DNA of 5,632 nucleotides from Spongiibacteraceae bacterium UBA5047 (GCA_002415025.1 DIBR01000024.1:463-6094); one strand, 5' to 3'. Positions 1 through 5,632 are shown, numbered from the stretch's first letter. Translations and numbers: made by a program. The notes: a model not told the origin generated them from the letters alone.

Positions 1-906
1 CACCTTGCTTTGCGCCGATTCAAAGCGTTGCGTCAGCTCATCAATTTGCGAGGCCTGGCGCTGAGCGCTGTCGGCGTACTGCTGCAGATCCGTCGCCTGG
101 GTTTGCAGTTGCTTATTGGCATCTTCAAGCTTCGCGTCAGTCCGATTAAGCTTTGATTCGAGGTCCTGTGTTGCTTTGCGTGCAGCGCTCAGCTCGCTGA
201 CCAGGCACGCGTTGTCCTTGTTGAGCTGCGTCAAGTCGCTCTGCTTGACAGAAATTGTCTGGTTTAACGAGCGAATCTCGGCCTGAAGCTGCTGTATTTG
301 TTGCTCATGCCGGCGCTGATCCTGATCCCTCTGCTCTTTCACCGATTCACGATAATGCTCCAGTGCCTCCCGGCTGTGACGGTGCTTTTCCTCAAGGGAT
401 TCGATATGAGCCTGCTTTTCCTTGAGCAGCGCCGTCGTGCTGGCCTCGCGCTGACCCGCCTCGTTGAGTTGTTTATCTAAGGCATCGCAGGCTGCGGATT
501 TGGCAGCCAGTTGCGCACTCGTCTCATCAAGGCGCGATTCCAACACTTTCTGCTGATCGCCCAGCTGGCCAGCCTCTTGAGTGAGCGCGGTGCAGCGGTC
601 AGAGAGCTCTTTGATCTGGTGTTCATAGCGGCTTTTACTCTCTTCGACGATGCCGTGGGCCTCTTCCTGAAGGCGCGATGCCAGGCGCGCAATGAGGTCC
701 TTAATGGGCTGGCTCAATAGGGCCTCATCGTCGAGTCTGGTGGACGCCTCCTCCTCCAGCTCTTTGAGATAGCGATGAATCGTTGATTTGGAGCCGGTAT
801 TACCGAGCTCTATACGTATCGCGTCAATGGAGGGGTTTTCCCCCCTGGCTAGAACGGCCTGATGGGCCCTGGTCACCAGTGCTTTGTTGATACCGCCACG
901 TGCCAT
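1..906 (-). CDS. KfrA-like DNA-binding coiled-coil protein (partial, C-terminus beyond window)
   Basis: An open frame of 302 codons runs from ATG (906-904) to the left edge with no stop, so the C-terminus is missing. The start is fixed by a strong Shine-Dalgarno (AGGAGGGA) 5 bases upstream. Residues 1-55 resemble the KfrA N-terminal domain (plasmid replication region DNA-binding family): a basic start (MARGGINKAL), then a helix-turn-helix around residues 26-50 containing GSKSTIHRYLKEL. From about residue 75 to the edge the protein is almost entirely Glu/Gln/Lys/Arg/Leu/Ala heptad-like sequence with hardly any proline, meaning a long alpha-helical coiled coil. Known KfrA proteins bind operator DNA through the N-terminus, often at their own promoter, and multimerise through the coiled coil; they support plasmid maintenance and nucleoid-like organisation. 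Relatives also occur in chromosomal integrative elements, sometimes near tyrosine recombinases. The role here is inferred; neighbours to the left are not visible. Confidence 0.88.
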   Translation of the reverse strand, partial: MARGGINKALVTRAHQAVLARGENPSIDAIRIELGNTGSKSTIHRYLKELEEEASTRLDDEALLSQPIKDLIARLASRLQEEAHGIVEESKSRYEHQIKELSDRCTALTQEAGQLGDQQKVLESRLDETSAQLAAKSAACDALDKQLNEAGQREASTTALLKEKQAHIESLEEKHRHSREALEHYRESVKEQRDQDQRRHEQQIQQLQAEIRSLNQTISVKQSDLTQLNKDNACLVSELSAARKATQDLESKLNRTDAKLEDANKQLQTQATDLQQYADSAQRQASQIDELTQRFESAQSKV

Positions 907-911
907 GGAAT

Positions 912-919
912 TCCCTCCT
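912..919 (-). promoter_or_regulatory. Ribosome binding site of the KfrA-like gene
   Basis: On the minus strand the sequence reads AGGAGGGA, then five bases, then ATG. This near-perfect Shine-Dalgarno supports the start at 906 and rules out a more internal start. Confidence 0.8.
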
Positions 920-923
920 GCTT

Positions 924-958
924 ATTTCGTACTGTATTACGTACTATGTATATACATA
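924..958. promoter_or_regulatory. Putative operator array upstream of the KfrA-like gene
   Basis: Two 10-bp direct repeats, ATTTCGTACT (924-933) and ATTACGTACT (936-945), are 9/10 identical with a 12-bp period. They abut a perfect 14-bp palindrome, TATGTATATACATA (945-958). The cluster sits 18-52 bases upstream of the KfrA-like start codon, where its promoter must act. KfrA proteins of plasmids are known to bind palindromic or repeated sites at their own promoters, so autorepression is the simplest reading, by inference. I could not assign convincing -35/-10 hexamers, because the AT-rich DNA offers several weak candidates. Confidence 0.55.
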
Positions 959-1361
959 CGATTTTAGCTCGTGCTTTAGACTTTGTATAGCTTAGATATG
1001 ACACAGGATAATAAAGCATTATCTTATGTTAGAGTAATTTTCTCGAATACAAGTGCCAAAATCTGTACAGGCGCGTATCCTCCTCCGTACGAACCCGGTA
1101 GCGCTGAGATATGCGAACTAAACTCAAAATCAACAGTAACGACCTGTTTCACCGCCGTCTCAAGGAAAAGAGTCATTGAATGACGAGCATGCGCGCCCGC
1201 GCAGCACAAATGGCATCAATAAAAGGTGGTGCCGGCAATGAGACCCACACACCAAAGAAAATGAAGATTGAGGTTGGCCAGCTTAGCGTTCTGCGCCAAG
1301 TTCTGACAACGATTGGTGCCCGGGTTACCATGCACGCTCCCCGTCCTGAGAAAGAGTCTTT
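959..1361. other. Non-coding stretch between the divergent KfrA-like and CNNM-type genes
   Basis: About 400 bases hold no gene I can support. The left part is strongly AT-rich (19 of 60 bases are G/C in 961-1020, 23 of 60 in 1021-1080), unlike the coding DNA around it. Short frames exist on both strands but lack ribosome binding sites or recognisable protein sequence. Visible structure consists of the odd palindrome GTCATTGAATGAC (1172-1184) and a tight GC-rich inverted repeat (1190-1203) without a T-tract. The promoter of the CNNM-type gene should lie near the right end, but no good sigma-70 hexamer pair is evident. The abrupt composition change could mark the edge of an inserted element. 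Confidence 0.5.
1172..1184. repeat. Short palindrome GTCATTGAATGAC
   Basis: Six-base arms (GTCATT/AATGAC) flank a single central G, giving a perfect odd-length palindrome in the non-coding stretch. It could be a binding site for a dimeric regulator or part of a recombination site. No second copy was noticed in the window, and chance occurrence is possible. Confidence 0.3.
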
Positions 1362-2663
1362 ATGGATGTCTTGATTCTGATCGCTCTGATCGTCCTGAAC
1401 GGCGTGTTTGCCATGTCTGAAATCGCCATCGTGACGGCGAAAAAGTCGCGTCTGGCGGCGTTGGCAGGCAAAGGCCGCGCCTCCGCCAACGTAGCGCTGC
1501 GAATGGCCGAAAACCCGACACAGTTTCTCTCCACCGTGCAAATCGGGATCACCTCGATTGGTATAATGAACGGTATTTTCGGTGAATCCGTTCTCGCTGA
1601 GCCTTTTGCTCAATGGCTTCACCAAATCGGCATGTCCGCGTCTACCAGCTCGACAGTGGCTACCGTATTTGTAGTAGTGGTCATCACTTACGTAACCATC
1701 GTGATCGGCGAGCTGGTACCCAAACGCATCGGTCAGGTAAGTGCGGAAGTTATCGCCTGTGTTGTGGCGCCTCCCATGAGTTGGCTGGCAGTTGCTGCCA
1801 AGCCATTTGTCATCCTGTTGTCATATTCAACTCAAGGACTTCTCAGAATACTGCGTTTCCGGCAAACCGACGGGGGTATGGTTACCGAAGAAGACATCCA
1901 CGCGCTGTTACAAGAAGGCTCCACATCAGGGGTGATTGAACACGGTGAGCACGCCATGGTAAGAAATGTACTGCGCCTGGATGAACGCCCCATCACCTCT
2001 TTGATGGTACCCAGAGGCAACATGATTGTGCTGGACGTCAGTCTACCATTGGAAGATAACTACCGGCGCGTGTTGCAATCGCCTCACTCCGCCTTTCCAC
2101 TGTGGGACCGAGAAACCGGCGCCGCCATGGGTGTCGTGCATGCCAAGGAAATGCTAGCACAGGCCGTGACCGGGGAGGCTCCTGATCTGCTGGCTCTGGC
2201 CAAGCCTTGCCATTATGTACTGGAAAACCTGACTGCGTTGAAATTGCTGGACTACTTTAAAAGCGCCGACACACAATTGGTATTGGTAGTCGACGAATAC
2301 GGTGTTGTATAAGGTCTGGTAACAGTCCATGACGTACTCGAAGCGCTGACAGGAGAGTTTGGTTCGCCAGATGATGTGCAATCATGGGTGGTGACCCGGG
2401 ACGACGGCTCGCTGCTGATCGACGGGCTGTTACCTATTCTGGATCTAAAAGACAGGCTCGGTATTGCCGCGCTTCCGGATGAGGGCAGTTATCAAACCCT
2501 GAACGGCCTGATGATGAAAATCATGGATCGGGTGCCGGTTACGGGCGAGCATGTCGTACTGCAAGGCTGGCGCCTGGAAATTGTCGACATGGATGGCCAC
2601 AGGGTCGACAAAGTGCTCGCGATCCGTACAATCGATGAGAGTGGTGAGTACAGCGATGGCTGA
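1362..2663 (+). pseudogene. CNNM/CorC (HlyC) family membrane protein, interrupted by an in-frame TAA
   Basis: The frame runs 434 codons from ATG 1362 to TGA 2661-2663, the usual size of this family, except for TAA at codon 317 (2310-2312). An in-frame TGA at 1347 excludes a longer start; a weak AGAG precedes the ATG. Domains in order: DUF21/CNNM membrane domain (about residues 1-165, hydrophobic segments near 2-18, 100-117 and 128-155, with the conserved GELVPKR at 116-122); a linker with TEEDIHALLQEG; a CBS pair (about 210-335, with LMVPR, and VVDEYG just before the stop); then, past the stop, the rest of CBS2 (GLVTVHDVLEALTGEF) and a CorC/HlyC C-terminal domain (about 345-432, with YQTLNGLMM). 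Family members are inner-membrane proteins linked to Mg2+/Co2+ efflux or homeostasis. Homology resumes immediately after the stop in the same frame, so this is a single nonsense change, probably CAA or GAA to TAA. Readthrough or a sequencing error cannot be excluded. Confidence 0.85.
2310..2312 (+). other. Premature stop codon (TAA) within CBS2 of the CNNM-type gene
   Basis: The reading frame is VVDEYGVV-stop-GLVTVHDVLEAL. In this family the position after YGxV is normally Gln or Glu, followed by GLVT and a D-x-LE motif, so the stop replaces exactly one residue. C-to-T (CAA to TAA) is the most economical path. The truncated 316-aa product would keep the membrane domain but lose part of CBS2 and the whole C-terminal domain. 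Confidence 0.85.
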
Positions 2664-2769
2664 CGATACCTCGGCGTCTGCCGAAACCAAGCGTCTGCAT
2701 GACTCGCAACAGACTCGCTGTAAAATTCACATTATAGACTGAGCGTTTTCAGTATCTCCCGTATACTCC

Positions 2770-2774
2770 GGAGG
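2770..2774 (+). promoter_or_regulatory. Ribosome binding site deciding a TTG start
   Basis: GGAGG lies 4 bases upstream of TTG 2779. There is an in-frame TGA at 2740 and no ATG or GTG codon between it and the TTG. The first in-frame ATG inside the gene is near its 3' end (codon 257). TTG is therefore the best-supported initiation codon. Confidence 0.65.
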
Positions 2775-2778
2775 CTCT

Positions 2779-3570
2779 TTGAAAGGTCACGTAAACTCTT
2801 CAGGTTTCCCGCTGCAGATTGGCCTGGAAAATCTTGTAAACGGCACAACAACTGAACATGGCTGGAGAACGCTTTATGAAGAGCATTCTTGGCAGCATCC
2901 GCAATCGGGAGACGCTGGATTCATTGATCTTGTCCTCGCAAATAGGTATGGAACTGTTTTCTTCGCAGTTGAATGCAAGCGAGTGAAAGACACGTCGTGG
3001 ATCTTTTTGAGCGCAAGCAAGGAGGTAAAGGATCGACGGCATACAAAAGCTTTTGTATTCTCTAAATCTCGTGGCGAAGTTAAACGATTTGAATGGATCG
3101 ACCTGACACTTGATCCCGCGACCCCCGAGGCGCAGTTTTGTGTAATCCCGGGTTCAGACCAACGCTCGAAATCTTTGATCGAAAGATCTGCAGCCGAATT
3201 GGTTTACGCCACTGAAAGCTTGGCACTTGAAGACAAAGAGTTAAGCGTTGATGTCGAGAACGAGCTCCGTGTTTACTTTAACCTCATAGTCACAACGGCC
3301 ACACTGCAGATATGCAGTTTTGAGCCCCATGATGTTTCCATCAAAGATGGAACAGTTGAAGACCCCGAGTTTCTGGAGGTACCTTACGTTCGCTTCAGAA
3401 AGCAGCTTTCGCCGACGTATAACTTATCAGAAGCTGTCGACGTATTTGGCCAAAGTCGCTCTAGAGCCAAAGAAAACACGGTGTTTGTCGTTAACTCTGA
3501 GCATTTAGTGGAATTTCTGAGGGAATTTGAATTGGAGGACAGTCGGATGAATGAAAAACATTTTTCTTAA
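2779..3570 (+). CDS. Unrecognised protein with PD-(D/E)xK nuclease-like core
   Basis: This 263-aa protein starts at TTG behind a GGAGG site and ends at TAA. I do not recognise a named family. Residues 45-70 read DAGFIDLVL, then a short turn, then VFFAVECKR. An acidic residue ending a strand (D50), followed about 15 residues later by a hydrophobic strand ending in E-x-K (E65, K67), is the core signature of the restriction-endonuclease-like PD-(D/E)xK fold. E18 or E26 in the preceding segment could supply the fourth catalytic position. The C-terminal half (about 130-263) is mixed alpha/beta and acidic, ending with a segment around VFVVNSEHLVEFL. No signal peptide or membrane segment is present, so it is probably cytoplasmic. 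Composition is distinct: 55 of 120 bases sampled (2941-3000 and 3061-3120) are G/C, against 43 of 60 at 4021-4080 in the kinase gene, suggesting acquisition by transfer. A defence or DNA-processing role is possible but unproven. It is convergent with the kinase gene. Confidence 0.75.
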   Translation: MKGHVNSSGFPLQIGLENLVNGTTTEHGWRTLYEEHSWQHPQSGDAGFIDLVLANRYGTVFFAVECKRVKDTSWIFLSASKEVKDRRHTKAFVFSKSRGEVKRFEWIDLTLDPATPEAQFCVIPGSDQRSKSLIERSAAELVYATESLALEDKELSVDVENELRVYFNLIVTTATLQICSFEPHDVSIKDGTVEDPEFLEVPYVRFRKQLSPTYNLSEAVDVFGQSRSRAKENTVFVVNSEHLVEFLREFELEDSRMNEKHFS

Positions 3571-3599
3571 AGTCGATATCTGACGGAGCATCCACAGCG

Positions 3600-4652
3600 T
3601 TATCGAGTTTCCCGTGACGAACGTTGATCTGTGGAATTGAACAGTAGGGTAAACATAGCGCCACCGCACGGACCACGGTCAACCGACACGCGGCCACCGT
3701 GGAACTGCATGATCTCTGCCACGATCGACAGACCGAGCCCGGCACCTTCTGCTGAGGCGTTTGAGCCGCGCCAAAATCGTTCAAATAATTGCGCCTGATC
3801 ACCTTCTGAAACCCCAGAGCCCTGATCTGTAACAATGATCGCCCCGCCAGGGTCTACGGTGACTGTGACAACACCTCCGACCGGGGTGTGGGCAAGGCCG
3901 TTCTCAATGAGGTTGCGTAGGGCTTCCTCAATGCCGTCCGTATTACCTTTGGTGTAAACGGGTTGCTCGGCGCCGGACAACGCCAACTCACGCCCTTGGG
4001 TAACTGCCAGCGGGGCCAAGGCGCTCACCGCCCGGTGTGCGCAGGCCGCCAGATCAATGCGGCGGGAGACATCCAGCGGTTGCGCTTCCAGTCGGGCCAC
4101 ACGCAATAGCTGGTTCACCAGGCGAGTCATACGTGCGGCGTCGGCTCGCAGCGCTACAATTTCTCCGTTGCCTTCCAGCAAATCAAGGTTTGCACTCAGC
4201 AGTGCCAAGGGCGTGCGCAATTGATGCGCCGCGTTCGCCGTGAACCGCCGCTGCTGAGCAAAGGCCGTATCGAGACGGTCCAGTCCCTGATTGAATGCCG
4301 TTACCAAAGGCTTGATTTCGGACGGAAGTTCGGACTCGGGCAGCCGAATGTCGGTACGCTGGGGGCCAATATAGCCTGCCAGCGCCGAAATCCGGCGCAA
4401 CGGTGCCAAAGCACGACGCAAGGTGACCCCGGCCATGATAAGCGCGGCCAACGCGATCACAGGTATCAGCCAGGCGATATCGGAGACAAATTCGCCGAGC
4501 AATGCATGCGCAAGCTCGTCATTGTCGAGTTCGGCCGCCGTTTCCCAGGACTCCATAATCACGACGACGGTAATCGCCACGGTCGCCAAGGCGAACACCA
4601 GCGCTAGCCGCACCGTCATGCGGAATTGAAGAGATTTGTGATCTACGCGCAT
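3600..4652 (-). CDS. Sensor histidine kinase, QseC/TctE/PmrB-like
   Basis: This 350-aa inner-membrane kinase has two transmembrane segments (about 13-33 and 59-78) enclosing a periplasmic loop of only about 25 residues. A HAMP-like linker (about 79-130) follows, then the HisKA dimerisation domain with the phospho-accepting His143 in AAHQLRTPLA. The ATPase domain has an N box (NLIENGLAHTP, 247-257), G1 box (DQGSG, 276-280), F box (FERFWRG, 290-296) and G2 box (GAGLGLSI, 303-310). All catalytic motifs are intact. The loop is strongly acidic and contains an ExxE motif (E34-S-W-E37), the kind that binds ferric iron in PmrB, so metal or cationic-ligand sensing is plausible but inferred. The start ATG (4652-4650) lies one base after the stop of the upstream response regulator, indicating translational coupling in one operon. 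Its partner should be that regulator. The signal is unknown. Confidence 0.95.
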   Translation of the reverse strand: MRVDHKSLQFRMTVRLALVFALATVAITVVVIMESWETAAELDNDELAHALLGEFVSDIAWLIPVIALAALIMAGVTLRRALAPLRRISALAGYIGPQRTDIRLPESELPSEIKPLVTAFNQGLDRLDTAFAQQRRFTANAAHQLRTPLALLSANLDLLEGNGEIVALRADAARMTRLVNQLLRVARLEAQPLDVSRRIDLAACAHRAVSALAPLAVTQGRELALSGAEQPVYTKGNTDGIEEALRNLIENGLAHTPVGGVVTVTVDPGGAIIVTDQGSGVSEGDQAQLFERFWRGSNASAEGAGLGLSIVAEIMQFHGGRVSVDRGPCGGAMFTLLFNSTDQRSSRETR

Positions 4653-4653
4653 C

Positions 4654-5325
4654 TTACGACTCCATCAACAAGTAACCGACGCCGCGTACCGTGTGGATCT
4701 GCACCGTTGCGCCAGCGGATCTCAGTTGCTTGCGCAGTTCATGCACATGCACGGGAATTGGGTTGGAGCCTGGCTCCTGGCCGAACCCATACAGCTTGTC
4801 CTCCAGCATCGTTCGTGGGACGACTTGGCCGAGGCGCCGCAGCAACAGCTCCAGTAAAGCGGTCTGCTGACGTGTCAACGGCAACGCAGTATCGTTGACG
4901 GAAACTTGCCGAGAACTCGTCTCCAGCGTCAGCTCACCAGCGGTGAGCTTGGAGCCCAAGGCGCCACCGGGTCGGCGGAGCAAAGCCTTGATACGGGCGA
5001 CAAGCTCTGCCATCGCAAAAGGCTTGATAAGGTAGTCGTCTGCGCCGACATCCAGGCCGGTCACGCGGTCCTCGATGGCGTCCCGGGCGGTCAGTATCAG
5101 CATAGGCACGGCACTGCCCCGTTGGCGAAGCCGTTCGATCAGTGTTATTCCATCACCGTCCGGCAACCCCAAATCGACAATGGCGGCATCGTACGGGAAC
5201 GTCTCTAAAGCGGACTCGGCTTCTTTTACGCGGCCCAATGTATCGACGGCGAACCCCTCACGCTCGAACTGGCGCCTGAGTGTCGTAGCCAGCCTGACTT
5301 CATCTTCTACAACCAGTATGCGCAT
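4654..5325 (-). CDS. OmpR/PhoB-family response regulator, QseB/PmrA/TctD-like
   Basis: This 223-aa cytoplasmic transcription regulator has an N-terminal receiver domain (1-115). The acidic pocket is E7/D8, the phospho-acceptor D51 sits in VDLGLPDGDG, T79 is the conserved switch residue and K101 the conserved lysine. The C-terminal winged helix (about 127-221) includes LTRQQTALLELLLRR, the recognition region NPIPVHVHELRKQLR and the closing TVRGVGYLL. This pattern, and the LYGF...SNPIPVHVHELR stretch, matches the QseB/PmrA/TctD branch of the OmpR family. It is the first gene of the operon, followed after one base by its kinase. The start ATG (5325-5323) gives the canonical MRILVVEDE; only a weak GACAGAG-like ribosome site precedes it. 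The tandem CTTAAA repeat 48 bases upstream is a likely target, so it may regulate both itself and the divergent gene. Confidence 0.95.
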   Translation of the reverse strand: MRILVVEDEVRLATTLRRQFEREGFAVDTLGRVKEAESALETFPYDAAIVDLGLPDGDGITLIERLRQRGSAVPMLILTARDAIEDRVTGLDVGADDYLIKPFAMAELVARIKALLRRPGGALGSKLTAGELTLETSSRQVSVNDTALPLTRQQTALLELLLRRLGQVVPRTMLEDKLYGFGQEPGSNPIPVHVHELRKQLRSAGATVQIHTVRGVGYLLMES

Positions 5326-5372
5326 ATGCTCTGTCTAACCCTGTTGCGCGACCTTCGCGATTCACCGCTGGC

Positions 5373-5392
5373 CTTAAACTTCTCTTAAACTT
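5373..5392 (+). promoter_or_regulatory. PmrA/QseB-type response regulator box
   Basis: Two exact copies of CTTAAACTT (5373-5381 and 5384-5392) are spaced 11 bp apart, one helical turn. The core CTTAAA-N5-CTTAAA fits the YTTAA-N6-YTTAA direct-repeat site described for PmrA and closely related regulators such as QseB. It lies in the divergent intergenic region and ends 7 bases before a TATTAT -10 element on the plus strand. That is the position expected for activation by an OmpR-family dimer overlapping the -35 region. Binding by the adjacent regulator is inferred. Confidence 0.75.
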
Positions 5393-5399
5393 AGGCCTC

Positions 5400-5405
5400 T
5401 ATTAT
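5400..5405 (+). promoter_or_regulatory. -10 element of the divergent exported-protein gene
   Basis: TATTAT lies 39 bases before the start codon and just downstream of the tandem CTTAAA box. No good TTGACA-like -35 sits 17 bp upstream, because that space is occupied by the box. This is typical of a promoter that depends on an activator. The transcript would start around 5411-5413. Confidence 0.55.
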
Positions 5406-5433
5406 GACACATTCAGATATAACTCAACCGAGT

Positions 5434-5440
5434 AGAGGGG
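5434..5440 (+). promoter_or_regulatory. Ribosome binding site (AGAGGGG) of the right-edge gene
   Basis: AGAGGGG ends four bases before ATG 5445 and supports that start. Confidence 0.6.
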
Positions 5441-5444
5441 TGTC

Positions 5445-5632
5445 ATGTCTATTTTCAAAGGTTTGCCCAAAATCGTTATCGCCGCCTGCGTCCTGGCCGG
5501 TGGCGCCGCTGGACTCATCCTGAGCTGGGCTGTCGGCGCCACCAGCGACGTCTCAGAACGCGAGATCGAGATGAATGCGCTGCCCGAGGCGGTGGCCGCC
5601 ACCTTCAACCGCGAACTGGCAGGTCAATCCGT
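5445..5632 (+). CDS. Exported or membrane-anchored small protein, probably PepSY-like (partial)
   Basis: Sixty-two full codons are visible before the right edge. The protein begins MSIFKGLPK, a short basic N-terminus, then a hydrophobic helix at about residues 10-31, which is either a signal peptide or a membrane anchor. No clear lipobox is seen: the Cys in IAACVLAGG is within the hydrophobic core. The mature part begins with an acidic stretch and then LPEAVAATFNRELAG, which resembles the first helix of PepSY-like domains (pattern LPxAVxxTFxxE). Small periplasmic PepSY proteins are often encoded next to QseBC-type two-component systems. Here the gene is divergent from such a system and has that system's likely binding box at its promoter, so it is probably a regulon member and may act on the kinase in the periplasm. 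The PepSY call rests on a short segment and is tentative; the export call is firmer. Confidence 0.65.
   Translation, partial: MSIFKGLPKIVIAACVLAGGAAGLILSWAVGATSDVSEREIEMNALPEAVAATFNRELAGQS

Noticed and set aside
983..1183. 66-codon frame on the plus strand in the AT-rich stretch
   Set aside because: It begins with TTG, has no ribosome binding site, shows no recognisable motif, and overlaps the likely promoter region of the KfrA-like gene.
1190..1203. GC-rich inverted repeat TGCGCG-CC-CGCGCA as a possible terminator
   Set aside because: The two-base loop is too tight for the full stem and no T-tract follows on either strand.
1180..1374. 64-codon plus-strand frame overlapping the CNNM-type start
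   Set aside because: No Shine-Dalgarno, no family resemblance, and it overlaps the well-supported start at 1362; probably a chance frame.
1173..1625. 150-codon minus-strand frame
   Set aside because: It lies largely antisense to the conserved N-terminal CNNM domain and its translation is low-complexity Arg/His-rich sequence typical of a shadow frame.
2376..2663. The C-terminal CNNM fragment as an independent gene restarting at GTG 2376
   Set aside because: The GTG has no properly spaced ribosome site (an AGGAGAG lies about 19 bases away), and homology begins upstream of it at 2313, so it is the tail of the interrupted gene.
2701..2718. GACTCGC direct repeat (two copies with a 4-base gap) after the CNNM-type gene
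   Set aside because: Only two short copies, with no link to a gene start or known site; likely chance.
2762..2767. TATACT as a -10 element for the nuclease-like gene
   Set aside because: Transcription would start about at or after the ribosome binding site at 2770-2774, and no -35 hexamer lies at the right distance.
3571..3599. Possible bidirectional terminator between the convergent nuclease-like and kinase genes
   Set aside because: The 29-base gap shows no stable hairpin or T-tract.
4221..4607. 128-codon plus-strand frame inside the kinase gene
   Set aside because: It is antisense to a kinase frame with all catalytic motifs; high GC readily produces such shadow frames.
5404..5446. 7-base inverted repeat ATGACAC/GTGTCAT as an mRNA hairpin masking the right-edge gene's start
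   Set aside because: The first arm overlaps the -10 element and lies upstream of the expected transcript start, so it would not be in the mRNA; the loop is also long.

Overview
The window looks like a chromosomal accessory/backbone boundary from a gammaproteobacterium, plausibly Pseudomonas-like. This rests on the GC-rich QseB/QseC-like two-component genes, the PmrA/QseB-type operator and the CNNM-type membrane protein. No database search was possible, so the taxonomic guess is an inference.

Layout, left to right. Positions 1-906 (minus) hold a large open frame that starts at 906 and leaves the window at position 1. It encodes a KfrA-type DNA-binding protein: an N-terminal helix-turn-helix followed by a very long coiled coil. 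Such proteins belong to plasmids and integrative elements. Its upstream DNA (907-1020) is AT-rich and carries a 14-bp perfect palindrome plus two near-identical 10-bp direct repeats, a likely autoregulatory operator. From there to 1361 no convincing gene is seen.

Positions 1362-2663 (plus) hold a full-length CNNM/CorC (HlyC) family membrane protein gene interrupted by one in-frame TAA at 2310-2312, so it is a probable pseudogene by nonsense mutation. Positions 2779-3570 (plus) encode an unrecognised 263-aa protein with a D...ExK signature like that of PD-(D/E)xK nucleases. It has a TTG start and clearly lower GC than its neighbours, which suggests horizontal acquisition.

Positions 3600-5325 (minus) hold a two-component system in one operon, response regulator first and then the histidine kinase, separated by a single base. 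Divergent from it, at 5445 and running off the right edge, is a small exported or membrane-anchored protein whose visible part resembles the start of PepSY-like proteins. Between them lies a CTTAAA-N5-CTTAAA tandem repeat just upstream of a TATTAT -10 element. This is the arrangement expected if the regulator activates the divergent gene. Together these three genes look like a self-contained envelope-sensing module.

The most interesting items are the KfrA-like gene with its operator array, the nonsense-interrupted CNNM gene, the orphan nuclease-like gene and the PmrA-type box with an ExxE-containing sensor loop. No CRISPR array, tRNA, rRNA, insertion sequence or complete mobile element is visible.
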